Assembly (NCBI RefSeq): GCF_015706575.1
Contig: NW_024037057.1
Span: 496,001-560,000 of the forward strand
Source: Patiria miniata
Taxonomy: Eukaryota > Echinodermata > Asteroidea > Valvatida > Asterinidae
Direction: 5' to 3'
Length of the DNA stretch: 64,000 nucleotides
The notes under the pieces were generated by a model. The model was given only the letters and a program-made list of their open reading frames with translations. It was not told where the DNA came from and did not search any database. The first letter of the stretch is position 1; every line of letters starts with the position of its first letter. Shown here in pieces: positions 40,606 through 53,102 of this stretch. A program made the position numbers and the translations under genes.

Positions 40606-43600
40606 GGAACGCCAAAGAGGCATTTAATGTGATCATCGAATCGGTGATGGATTTTTGCAATCGGTGATGCATATTCACGATCGGTGATGGACTTTCGCGA
40701 TCGGTGATGGACTTTTACTGGTGATGCATATTCACGATCGTTGATGGACTTTCGCAATCGGTGATGGACTTTTAGTGGTGATGCTTATTCACGATCGGTG
40801 ATGGACTTTCGCAATCGGTGATGGACTTTTACTGGTGATGCTTATTCACGATCGGTGATGGACTTTCGCGATCGGTGATGGACTTTTACTGGTGATGCAT
40901 ATTCACGATCGGTGATGGACTTTCGCGACCGTCGCATCTGTGTGTTGCGTCGTAATCATTTGCACGTATTATACTTATCTATGTTCCTTGCTCTGGAGCA
41001 AGTTAAATTTAATTGCAAATGCGCAGAGCCTTTATTTTGCTCTTCTGTTTTTTTTAATACCTTTCGCGAAAATCTGATAAATTTTACTTCCACGTAAACC
41101 GATGTAATTTTCGAACCATGGTGTGTGTGTTTGATAAGAGTTAAATTTAGATTAATCATTTTTAAGATTAGAAAATATTATCATTGTTTTTCCAAAGAGC
41201 AATGATTCGATGTGTACATTTTTGTAATGCAGCATGGTACTCAATCTGCTAAGACCACTGTGGGAAATAGAGCTAGCTCTATGGTTTGTGCCAGCCATGT
41301 CTTATTTGGCAATCAATCACCTTGTCCCTTTAGCCCTCGCAACAACACGTGCTTCAGGTCTCCACTTACCAGCTACCATTTTTTTTTTTTTTTGCAGTCG
41401 TGGAATTGGAGCACGATCGAGGTCAATCATTTTTACATGGGGGCTCACAAATTGGGTGTTCCACGTGCAAACGCGTTCCATGCACCAACTGACGTTCAGC
41501 AAAATAATGGAATCCTTTTCAATTTTAAGAACATACCGTCATGTACATGATGTATAGGCTACAACGGTCTACAATCGAGCCGCAACTTCCGAGATCTTTT
41601 CGAGCTTGTCTTAAGCATGGAGGAATAAGAATGTGTTCTTATTCCTCCATGTCTAAGTGGCCTTGTCAATTGTATAGTGCACAAACAGAACAGACATTCG
41701 CTATTTTAACCCAATTGGTTACATTATGATTCTTTAACTAATGAATAATAAATTATTCACCGGTGTGCACAGTCTTTTTAAACATCGGAGTTATCAAAGG
41801 AAAATATTGAATAATGTATAAATAAAAACACACTAAAATTTTCCTATAGGAGTACAACCGCAACAGTTACCTATGTACCGACAACCTAAACAAAGCTTAG
41901 TCTGCTCATGACGCCGGCAGCCTCCGTCGCCCAGAAATCACAGCATATTTAAGTTGAAGAAAGTGGTTTTTTTTTTTTTTTTTGGAGGGGGGGGGGTTGG
42001 CTGGGATATTTTCACCCACTTACTTTGATACTATTAAAAAAAAAACTCTGCACCGATAGCAAAAGTCCATGCAAGGTTGATCACCGATCGTGAAAGACCA
42101 TCACCCATGGGCGTCACAAGGGGGGGGGGGGAGCACGGGGGCGCTTCCTCCCCCCCCCCCCCCCCCAAAAAAAAGATGGGGGAAGAAGACAGAAAAAGGG
42201 GCGCGAAGTAATATTGTTTGAAAAATGCCCACCCTCGAAAAATGATAAATCGTGAATATGCTGGAAAAATCCAGGTATTTCGGGGAGAAAAATGTTTTGC
42301 CCCTCTGCAAAAAAAATCTGGCGACGCACAAATCACGGTGTTTTATAGCCACATTACCAATGATAGGGAAAACCGGTCGACTTATCAATTGTTATGGTTA
42401 TATTAATAACGGCAACACCAAACCGTAGTGGGCAACAGCGGAGACTCAAAGCCACGACATACACAATATGCTTGACAATAACTGAAATACATGAACATGA
42501 GATATGTGGCAATAATAACAACAAATGAAAATCATACTTGAATTACAAAAAAATTACTTCCCACATCATAGCCTCGTGACACTTGAGAGCGCTACGGCAA
42601 GTATCAAATTAGCCTAACAAAATAGAAAAACAAGGGATTGAATGGTTTCATTTGCCCCATAAATATGAGGAGCAGGCTGTCCGTATCCTAAAAATTGCGA
42701 ACATTTTAATCCTTGTAATTGATATAGTCTCTTGAAACCTTGGAGCACTATAGCTGGCGGATGTAAGGGGGGGGGGTGGTGGTGGAAAAACATTTGCAAG
42801 GAAAGTTCCTCTGTGTACTGTCCATCATGTGCTCGCTTAAGTGTGCTTAACAGAGGGCCCCACATATCTATACCAAGATTGGCTATTAGATGTATTTATG
42901 ATGATGATGATGATGATATTGCATTCCTGTGCCCCCTGGATGCCTGGTCAGGCCCCCCAATAACCCCGCCATATGCTGTCTCCGATGGCCCACCCATCAA
43001 TCATCAGGTGCAAAAAACTTTTTACCATTTATTGGATAAAAACAAATCATTGTGTTTATGCCACATCCACAGAGGAGTGTTTTTATTCCGGATACCATCG
43101 ATTGGGCATTTACCGGTTGCAATATGGGCAGCACCAAAGCCCAAAGCCACAGCGGCATACACCAACAACAAACATTTTACGCACATTAATTTAAAAAAAA
43201 TGCAGTTCACATATGAGAAAGACACTTTCAAACACAAAAACACCGTAAACAAATATCACCGTCAGGGGCAACACGAGAAACCCTAAGCCACAGCGGCATG
43301 CACGTTCAATAACTGATGCACTTTGGCGATCGATGATGGATTTTGCAATCGGTGATGGGTCGTTGATCATCGGTCGCAAAAGTCCATCACCGATTGCAAA
43401 AGTCCATCACCGATTGCAAAGTTGATCACCGGTCGCGAAAGTCCATCACCGATCGTGAATATGCATCACCAGTAAAAGTCCATCACCGATTGCGAAAGTC
43501 CATCGCCACTCGTGAATATGCATCACCAGTAAAAGTCCATCACCGATTGCGAAAGTTCATCACCGATCGTGAAAATGCATCACCAGTAAAAGTCCATCAC

Positions 43601-44036
43601 CGATCGCGTAAGTCCATCACCGATCGTGAATATGCATCACCAGTAAAAGTCCATCACCGATCGCGAAAGTCCATCACCGATCGTGAATATGCATCACCAG
43701 TAAAAGTCCATCACCGATTGCGAAAGTCCATCACCGATCGTGAATATGCATCACCAGTGAAAGTCCATCACCGATTGCGAAAGTCCATCACCGATCGTGA
43801 ATATGCATCACCAGTAAAAGTCCATCACCGATCGCGAAAGTCCATCACCGATCGTGAATATGCATCACCAGTAAAAGTCCATCACCGATCGCGAAAGTCC
43901 ATCACCGATCGTGAATATGAATCTCCAGTAAAAGTCCATCACCGATCGCGAAAGTCCATCACCGATCGTGAATATGCATCACCGATTGCAAAAGTGTATC
44001 ACCGATTCGATGATCACATTAAATGCCTCTTTGGCG
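40606..44036. mobile_element. Foldback element with 57-bp-unit inverted arms
   Basis: The left arm (40606-40926) reads GGAACGCCAAAGAGG then repeats of GATCGGTGATGGAC, ACTGGTGATGCATATTCAC. The right arm (about 43320-44036) is the inverse, with about 11 units of exactly 57 bp, ending CCTCTTTGGCGTTCC. A loop of ~2.4 kb contains G/C runs, a (GAT)n microsatellite (42899-42916) and a short stray unit (42065-42112). No transposase recognised. Resembles FB-type elements. Confidence 0.8.
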
Positions 44037-44366
44037 TTCCATATCTTTTGTCGTGTTATAGGCAGTATATGTTATTCGCATCGTAGAAGTACAATGATAT
44101 TGTATTTGGATATGTTTTCTCAACATCCAGCCTTAAGCTTAAAATAATCTTTTAATTATGTGGTACATCATGGTGAAAATAATGTAACTGGTTTCAAATT
44201 GCCTCCCTCTATCTAAAACTAAATAGTGGCAAAAGCTAGGGTCTATAACATTTGAGCAGATTCGCTTATTAATTATGCAATAGAACCGCACCTCTAGATT
44301 TTGGCAAATCAGCGCGTGCTTTCTATATCGGGTCTTCGGCCATTAAAGGTTGGATCATTAAAAGTT

Positions 44367-44431
44367 TTTAGAGGCTATCACGGAAAATGTTGAGGGGGGG
44401 GGGATTCCGCCCCCCCCCGGCCCCTTTAGGG
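44367..44431. mobile_element. piggyBac-like MITE, end fragment
   Basis: GAGGCTATCACGGAAAATG... to GGCCCCTTTAGGG followed by TTAA matches one end of the family at 6652-7090. The rest is missing. Confidence 0.6.
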
Positions 44432-44732
44432 TTAAACATGGATTAAAAACACCCAACAAGAAACAGCATCAAAGGCTGTGGTCTCGCGCTCCGTGTTATA
44501 CGTTAAGCGATACGCTCCTGCAGGCCGCTATACAAAGTACCGTAATTTCGATTTGATCAACGTTTAGTTCTGATTTGGGAATAAAAGAGGCAAGGGATCG
44601 CATAAATCTGTATGCTTTGACATACAAGACATTGCTGCATGTATGACGGGTGCTACTAAGACTATCCAAAACTCAGTATAGAGACAAGAAACTGACATTT
44701 CCACTGTTTATTAAAAAACTTTATTCACAACC

Positions 44733-45589
44733 TGTGTCAGAAAGTAGTAGCTGTATTGTTTGTGCTGACTAGCGCCCTCTTGTGGTTTGCATATTCATTT
44801 GGCTTACTGCTGGATAGCATGTAGGGCGCCCTCAATAATATCCTTAGTTTCCCATCACATTTGTGTCAGTAACTTCCGTTCCAGTGTTTGATCCAAACTT
44901 GACCTGTTTTTCCATTTATAACCAACCAGGTTGCCTAAAATCCCATTCCTTGTTATGCCATAATCATCCAAGTTAATACCTGTGCGTGATTTTGAATAGT
45001 AAGTACACTTTTGATGCTTTTATGGGGACCTTTCTGGGGTGATTTGTAACTGGTTTGATAATCATTTTTAAGTACATGTGTATAGTGATAAAAACATGTA
45101 CATGTTTACAGTGTTATAGGGTCAGTTTCACCCACTTAGTAATGTTAAAGTGTTATTAGTCTTAATCATGGCTATAATTAGTTCCATAGTGATTAAGTGT
45201 TGAAACTATTTACACCCAATACCCATTTGTTTACCTTATTATCCATGTAACTCTAAAGACATGTAGGCCCATTTTCATGTACATCTAGATCACATGACCC
45301 CCTTTATTCATTATTACATGTAATTAGGACACAGGACGCACAAGTATGAATGCACTAGGGGTTTTCATTTATTTCCTTCCTTATTGTGTTCTTTATTTAG
45401 AACCACGGCAAAATCTCTGGGGAAATCTCACAGGGATAACTTTTAACCTCATACACGGGATTAACATCAGAGCAGGGTGGATAAGCTGGCACTATAATTA
45501 ACTGGTTCACTTTCATCCAACCGGTTTACATCATTCAATAAACAGTCTACTTGGCTTTTTACCGGTTTTAACACCCTCACGTTTGTTCA
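44733..45589 (+). repeat. BEL2 5' LTR
   Basis: 857 bp, TGTGTCAGAAAG...GTTTGTTCA. Clearly more divergent from its partner than the BEL1 pair. Confidence 0.85.
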
Positions 45590-47274
45590 TGGATTCGAAC
45601 CAGCGACCCATGGATCGACTGCCAACATTCATCCGTCCATCCCGGACTGTTCGTCCACCAAAGCGCTTAGAAGATTTTGCACTTGGTTCCCCTACTGGTA
45701 GCCATCGCACTATCTCCACAACTTCACATCACTCAAGCCGGTCAAACTGTTCGCACATCTCCCAACTGAGCGATTCACAAGTTGCGAAGCTCACCGCCAT
45801 GAGGAAGCAATCCCAGCTTCAGGAACTCCAACGGCAGGTAGCCGAAGATGAGTTATACGACACACAACTCAAAAGAGCAGGATGACCGAGCAAGAGCAGC
45901 ACGTATGCAGCTTGAGAAAGTTGAACGTCAAGCGCTGAGAGAGCGAGAGACAATTACAACGCGTCTTTCTAGACAAAGAAGACTGCGTCAAGCCGAACTG
46001 GAACTACGAGATGCCGAGGCTGTTCAATCATTCTGCAAGAGGATGCAGATCCAGCTATCCATGACATCAGTGAGATTCCATGCTCCCAGCCAACTGAGCA
46101 ATACATCTTTGAACACCCCAGATGTAGCCGAGACTGACCAGACTGTACTGACCACTTCACAAGTCCCTGTGAATGGTTCACCTCCCAGTGCACCCACCTG
46201 CTCTAATACTGGACAGCAACCAGTTACTCCAGTGAGCACCCCGCAGGAAACAGGATGTGACTCTCTGAAACTAGTGTTCCCAACCAGTAACACGCTCCAA
46301 CAGACGAATCATACTCCTGTCTGCAACCCTGGTGCATCACTGTCATCAGTCATCACGCCAATATCTCCTTCCACTTTGGGAACTGTTCCAGCAATTGCAT
46401 CAGTGAACACCAACCTCATGGATCGCCTCATTGCATCATCCCTCGGTGTACCGAAACCAGCCCTGCCGAAGTTTTCCAGTGGTAGGGAGAAGGACTTTGC
46501 GCTGCTGAAGATGGCTCTCCAGAACCTGGTTAATGTTCACCCGCATCTCAGCGAGCAATACAAGTACCAAGTGCTAATCGGCAGTTTGGACAGCAAGGCC
46601 CTGAAGCTTGCGAAATCCTACCTCCATAGCAGCCAACCATACACCAAGGTATTGGCAGCATTGAGCGACAAATATGGCCAACCTCGTCAGCTGGTGCAGA
46701 CTGAAATAGCTGCAATTATTATGACACCACCAATCAAGCACAACGATACCGAGTCCTTTGAAGACTCCTGTCTCAATGTTTCCTCCTTTGTGGGCATGCT
46801 TGAATCCTTAGACGGCCGAAGTGGAGCTTCGATGTGGCTCACATGTCGACAAGCTGATGAGCAAACTCTCCCCGAGTCTGCGCACCAGTTTCATAGAGCA
46901 CTGCATCAAGAAGGGTATACTCAAGCCGAATTCAGGTGAAACGTACACTCTTCCTCAGTTTGCCGCGTGGCTTAAGTTGAAGTCGCAGTCGCAGATGCTC
47001 ACTAAACAAGCTGTAACTGGTCACATCCAAGATCGGAGTGGTTCCAGGGAATCCAGAGTAAACCGCGATCATCGACCGGTGAAGCAGAAGCCAAATCCAA
47101 CATCTGCATTCCTGACAGGTGGAAAGCAGGAAAAATCTGTGAGCCCCAAATACACGTACACCAAGCCGAAACCAAAGCCGTTCTGTCCGTTCTGTGATGG
47201 TAAAGATCACTTCTTGAATGGCTGTTAGACCTTCAAGGCACTTTCTACTGAGAAGATAGTGAAGTGGATCCAAG
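45583..47274 (+). pseudogene. gag: BEL2 gag, frameshifted
   Basis: Homologous reading passes through three frames (45583-45885, 45848-46939, 46821-47228) and a TAG at 47226. Contains a coiled coil rich in E, R, Q and L, a DUF1759-like part with FSSGREKDFALLKMAL, and a partial zinc knuckle (CPFCDGKDHFLNGC). The presumed start ATG lies exactly at the LTR end. Not translatable as one protein. Confidence 0.85.
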
Positions 47275-47279
47275 GTACC

Positions 47280-48026
47280 TGTTGCAGCTACGCTGCATGC
47301 CTTGCTTGAGGGCGCGCTTCAGTTTCGTGCATTCGCTTGAGGGCGCCCTTTCTGCCGCGACCGCGCGGCTGACTCCACCGCTAAAAGTGATGTTCAGGGT
47401 TCAAAACTAGCATTTCCATACACAAATAGGGGTTCAGAGATACTTGGTTGGGTAAGTGATTATTCCGTAAATTGTTATTTGACCGGGGGATATAGTTTTG
47501 GGGCGTAAATGTACTTTATGGAAAATATTGTGACGTTTAGATGGGCTTTCCGGCATCTTTTGATACAGTCTGTTATTATACAAGTTATTGTAGGGTTATG
47601 GACTCATCTGATCGCCGTTATTACCTGGTTCTCATTTGTATATGTGTGTTGTTTCACCTTACTGATAGGCTAGTTTAGGGGTGATAATTATGGCAATTAC
47701 TCTTGATGACCTCATTGTTTATTCTCCCTTTCTAATTAAAGCGCACATTAAAAGGGAGGGATAATCACCGAAGCTGTTCAAGGTGTTATCGGGAGGGTAT
47801 TTTACTGTTTGTACAACTGTTGTTCAACTGTCTTGGCTGTACAACTGTAACCAGATCATCCAGTGTAACTACTATCCAGTGTAAGCAGATCATCCAGTAA
47901 ACTATACTGCTAATATACCTCATCTCCGTGCCGATTGGTGCCCATATACCTGTACACTGAATTGTTTGTGCTGGAAAATAAAAGATTAAAGTGAGCAACC
48001 ATTCAAATTGGATTGAGTCTACAACA
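47280..48026 (+). mobile_element. LTR-like insertion in BEL2 gag
   Basis: 747 bp beginning TGTTGCAGC and ending CTACAACA, inserted between the gag segments encoding KIVKWIQ and NKRCWKC. An AATAAAAGATTAAA stretch lies near the 3' end, as expected for an LTR. No clean target duplication was seen. Confidence 0.5.
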
Positions 48027-48482
48027 ATAAACGCTGTTGGAAGTGTTGCCGCAAGCATGAACCTGATGCATGCACCTTGAAGACACCATGCCACCAGTGT
48101 AAGGAAGTGTACCTTACAATTCTGCATGAGGCTGCCCAGAAGGCTACAAGTGTTTTCATGGTGAAACCTACAAGCCAGTCCGCTTATGTGGACAAACCTG
48201 TCGACCATGCAATACCATGCTGAAATTGGTAAGAGTTACCCTCCACGGTCCAAACAGCAACATTGACTCTGATGCAGTACTTGATGATGGATCAGAGCGA
48301 ACCATGTTACTTCAAGATGCAGCACAACAGCTTAAGCTCAGCGGAACACCAGAGACTATGCATCTACGAACAGTCAGAGAAGACCTTGTCATCTTTCAAG
48401 GTCAACCCGTGTCTCTGTCTGTGTCAGCCCATGACAAGCCAGATGTGAAGTTCTCCCTGGATGGTGTCTTTGCTGCTGGTAA
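48027..48482 (+). pseudogene. BEL2 zinc knuckle and protease fragment
   Basis: Resumes the Gag-protease homology after the LTR-like insert: CWKCCRKHE, then the DUF1758 active-site block AVLDDGSERTML at about 48275. The frame is cut by the hAT-like element at 48483. Confidence 0.8.
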
Positions 48483-49500
48483 CAGAGTTGTAACGAGTCA
48501 CTGATTTTTGTGACTCGAGTCGAGTCGAGTCATTTTAAAGAAGTGACCCGAGTCGAGTCGAGTCATTAGGTCAACAAGGTCGAGTGGAGTCAAGTCGAGT
48601 CACAGAGTGTGGTCGAGTCGAGTCGAGTCGAGTCAAGTATTTAGCTCGAGTCAATTCGAGTCACAAATATTTGAACACTATATAATAAATTACAATAAAA
48701 AGCAACAAACACAATAGAGAAATACAAGGCACCAGTCTATTACGAAAATCAAAAGACATAAAGTAGGCCTATGCTGTATGGTACCCAACCAACAGTTTCC
48801 ATTGCTAGCTCACGTCACAGATAAAAAGATGTGAAACTTCGGACTTATAACTGGTTTGGCTTCGGGTCTAGATTTTGTTGTTCGCTGATCGCTGACAACG
48901 TCAAAACCTAATTGCATTATACAAAACTGTTCCTGATTATTTAAAGGTGGGCCCGTCCGTATCCATTTGTTTTGTGAAATCGGGACATAAATTTAGCCAG
49001 CGTTCCACCAAGAACTTCAAAATCGCCCGAAACCAATGATGAAACCACGGATTGAGAAATGCGTTTTAAGTCTGGTTCCGGGTTAAGCATTACATGCTAT
49101 AGAACCACAAGGTGAGAGTCCGCGACACCGTGTATGTTTGTTGTATCATTATGGAGGAAGGAAAACAGACGGCCGCTGTATATGAGCGTACATTATTCGC
49201 GAACATTAACGTGACGTGAACAAAAACTGGCAACGCGAACGGCGCGGCGTAAGTCATTGCAAATATCTTTCGCAAATAAGTTTTGCTTTTATTTTTTGGG
49301 ACTCGAGTCTTATTAGCCTTCCTCGAGTCGAGTCGAGTCATTCTGATGAGGGACTCGAGTCGAGTCGAGTCATTTGATCGCAGTGACTCGAGTCGAGTCG
49401 AGTCATTTACCCGTCGGGACTCGAGTCGAGTCGAGTCGCCAAAAAAAGTGACTCGAGTCGGACTCGAGTCGAGTCATTGACTCGAGTCATTACAACTCTG
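48483..49500. mobile_element. TCGAG-rich hAT-like element in BEL2, 8-bp target duplication
   Basis: 1,018 bp, ends CAGAGTTGTAACGAG / TTACAACTCTG, with perfect 8-bp duplication GCTGGTAA at 48475-48482 and 49501-49508. Both ends carry (GACTCGAGTCGAGTC)-type arrays, and the centre is about 600 bp of AT-rich DNA. No transposase. Removing it and one GCTGGTAA restores the protease homology. Confidence 0.9.
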
Positions 49501-49508
49501 GCTGGTAA

Positions 49509-52500
49509 CCTATGCCTGTCCAAAAACACGTATCCAGTCAAGATACTGCAAGAGTGCTACCCACATCTTCGTGACTTGCCACTGCCTTTGGTTGATAAAG
49601 CTCGACCAGTCATCCTAATTGGGTCAGATCACGTTGACCTCATCGCCCCAAGACGACCTATCAGGTTCGGCTCTAGTAGGACACCGGTAGCCGCTCTCAA
49701 AAGATTGGGTTGGACTCTCCATTGTCCAGCCAGTATTTTAAAGCAGAAAGCTGGTGAGCAACGGTGCTTCAAAGTCTCAGCCCAATCAGAGACAGCCGAA
49801 CTGATGAGGCACGTTGAGAAACTTTGGCAAGTTGATGTTGTGCCTTATGTCAACAAAAAGCACGTCGTTTGCTCCAAGCAAGATCAACGTGCGGTGCAAC
49901 ATCTAGAAGACAAGACAGTCCGTGTGGATGAGGAATTCAGCGTTATGTAACTCCTCTCTTGCGAACTGACAACGCCAAATTCCATGCTCCAAAGGAGGCT
50001 GTCCTTCCAACCCTGAGAAGAACAGAAAGGCGCCTTGCAACCCGACCATCGCTGGCAGATAAACACAACGAGCTGATCCAGAAGCTAGTAGATGCTGGTA
50101 ACGTCAGAATCCTGGCAGCGGAAGATGCTGCAAAGTCTGAAGAATCCTGGTATATTCCGCATCACACAGTCGAACACAACGGGAAATTTCGCCTTGTGTT
50201 TAATTGCTCCTTCCAGTATCAGAACCAGATACTCAATAAGCACCTACTTCCTGGTCCATCCCTCGGTGCATCGCTCCTTGGGGTACTGTTGCGTTTCCAC
50301 CAACATGCTGTAGCAGTGTCAGGGGACATTAAGGCAATGTTCCACCAAGTAAGATTGCAGCCCACCGAGAGATGTCTCTTCCGCTTCCTGTGGAGAAACA
50401 GGAAGACCGACACCGAACCCAAGATCTATGAGTGGCAGGTACTACCCTTCGGAGCAACATGCAGCCCCTTATTTCGCCACTTATGCGCTACGTAAGCATA
50501 CCTTTGATCATCGAGAGAAGTCTGTTGAAGTTGCTGATGCAGTGGATAGATCGTTCTACGTCGATAACTGCCTAGTCAGTGTACCACATGAAGACGAAGC
50601 CAAGACTCTCGTCCACAACATGCGTGACTTGCTTGCCAAGGGTGGTTTTGAGATTCTTCAATGGGCCAGTAATGTACCCAACGTTGTAGCCGATCTCCCT
50701 CCTGAGGCACGTTCAGATGGCTGTGATCTCTGGCTGACGTTTGGAGAGACAGACTTGGCCGAACCCATGCTCGGACTCCAGTGGCACTGTAGCTCGGATG
50801 ATCTGCAATACCGGCACCGGGTAGTCAACTATGATTGCCTGAACATGAGAAACATGTACAAAACCTTAGCCAGCCAGTATGATCCAAATGGGTACCTCAC
50901 ACCATTCACTGCCAGAGCCAGAGTTATCGTACAGGACCTATGGAAGCCCAAACGTGACTGGGACGATGCCCTGGAGCCCGGAGAGACTATGGACCGATGG
51001 CGAACCTGGGAAAATGAGTCACCAAACCTGTCCGTCATGAAAGATGTTACACGCCCCCTGATGTCAACCCAGAAACAGCCAGTCGCCAGCTTCACATCTT
51101 TTGTGACGCGTCTGAGAGGATCGACGGTGCAGTCGCCTACCTCCGGACGGAAGATGAGAAGCATACCATACACACCAGCTTTGTAATGGCCAGGTTCCGA
51201 GTTGCGCGAAAGAAACAGCTCTCCATGCCCCGCCTCGAGCTCTCGGCCGCTTTGGCAGGGGCTCAATTTTGCAGTCTCCTTCAGCAAGAGTTGACTCTAC
51301 CCCTAGAAGATATTGTTCTCTGGAGTGAATCTACGACAGTCCTGACATGGCTGAAGTCGGAGTCCTGTAGGTATAAAGTCTTTGTGGGGACCCGAGTGGC
51401 CTAGATCCAGACCCTGACTGAGTCGTCCAATGGCGCTACGTTGACACGAAAAATAATGCAGCTGATGATCTGACAAGAGGGAAAAGTATGCTGTCACCAG
51501 TCAACCCTGCAGATGGCGAGACGGGCCACCATTCCTATCCGCAAGCCCTATTCTTTGGCCAACCTTCCCACCTGCCCTAGCTGAGGATTCCTCGGAGCTG
51601 ACGAAATCCTCCCTCTGCGGTATAGTGACCGTGGAACTGGCTGACAAATCTATTGATGAGCTCATCGAAGCATCTAAGCAGCTCTGTGACGGGGCGGCGA
51701 AGGATGATCCTGTCGTGTTGCACTAACAGCTGATCAGCGAGTAGAAATTGAGCTTCACCTATTCCAACGAGCCCAGAAATCCAGTTTTCCCGAAGAGTGG
51801 GGTGCCCGCAAGGGTGGTAAGGAGCTCCCTCGAGGAAGTAGACTGCTGCAGCTCTCGCCAGAGTGGGATGGAGATGACAAATTCATCAGAGTTGGGGGCC
51901 GGCTGCGTCATGCTGAAGGAATCCCGCTCTTCACCAAGCATCCAATTGTGCTCGACCCTGCACATCCTGTTACTAAGTTCCTTATTCAGGACTTTGACCA
52001 GAGACTCGTGCACTATGTTCCAGGGCGTGTCCATGCAGAAATCAGAAGAAGATTCTGGATTCTGCGTGGTCGACAGGCTGTCCGCAAACATCAGCGTCAA
52101 TGTTTTGACTGCCAGAGGTGGAGAGCCACTCCAAGTGTCCCTAAGATGGGGGATCCTCCTTCTGCCAGCCTCCGCATCCAGCAGTCACCATTCTACTCCA
52201 CAGGCGTTAACTGCTTTGGGCCGAAGACCGTCAAGATAGGCAGGCGAACAGAGAAGCGTTGGGGCATCATTTTCAAATGCATGACAACGAGAGCAGTGCA
52301 TTTAGACCTACTTGAGAGTCTTGACACCGATGCCTTTCTGATGGCTTTCCGAAGATTCGTCTCCCGAAGGGGGAAGCCGTATGGAACCAACTTTAAAGGG
52401 GGTGCTTCCGAGCTGAAGGAAGCCTTCTCAGGGATGGATCCAGCTCTACAGCATGAGCTTGCCAAACACCAAGTAAGATTTCGTTTCAACACTCCAAATG

Positions 52501-53000
52501 CCCCGCATTTCGGAGGATTGTGGGAGAGAGAGATCAAGTCAGCCAAGTATGGCCTGCGAGTTGTACTCAATGATCAAACGGTACCAGAGCAAGTCCTTCG
52601 CACAGTACTCATCGAGGTCGAAGGAATTCTCATCTCGAAGCCTCTTGGCTACACATCCTCAGACATCGGCGCAATTGACCCTGTCACACCAAATGTCCCT
52701 CTGATGGAGCGCTACGACCCAGCTTTACCTCAAGTTGTCTATCCAGCCAAAGACCTGTTGGGCAGACGTCAGTGGAAGCATAGCAAAGTTCTTGCAGACC
52801 ACTTCTGGACCAGATTCTCCAAGTTCTACCTACCTTCACTTCAGAGTCGTCAGAAGTGGCAAAGAGATGTGGTGGGATTGTCCAAGAACGACGTCGTCAT
52901 GATCATTGACCCGAATCTCACTCGGGCGCAGTGGCCTATCGGCAGAAATACTGAAACCTTTCCTGGACCTAATAGTCCCCGAGATGAGCAACAACGATGA
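49509..53000 (+). pseudogene. pol: BEL2 pol: protease end, RT, RNase H, integrase, degraded
   Basis: Fragments in changing frames: 49509-49950 protease end, 49959-50495 RT N-part with SGDIKAMFHQV, 50428-51186 RT palm with FYVDNCL, 51186-51404 RNase H, 51948-53000 integrase and DUF5641. The integrase has lost a few residues including the second catalytic Asp (reads GKPYGTNFKGG near 52372-52400). Several stops and frameshifts lie at 49948-51950. Non-functional. Confidence 0.9.
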
Positions 53001-53102
53001 ACTCAAGGACGCTCCGACCTCATAGGTTGATGAACAGTTGGATGGTTTCACAAGATGCTTTATTTTGTACTTATACATTTGTTTCCCAAATTTAGGGGCG
53101 GC

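Noticed and set aside
40606..40926. CRISPR-like regular repeats
   Set aside because: Units of 57 bp with no unique spacers, inverted partner array and a eukaryotic setting; foldback element instead.
43394..44086. 230-codon open frame of 19-residue repeats
   Set aside because: It follows the 57-bp DNA units of a foldback arm exactly; the frame is a by-product of a unit length divisible by three. Kept as a finding, not as a gene.
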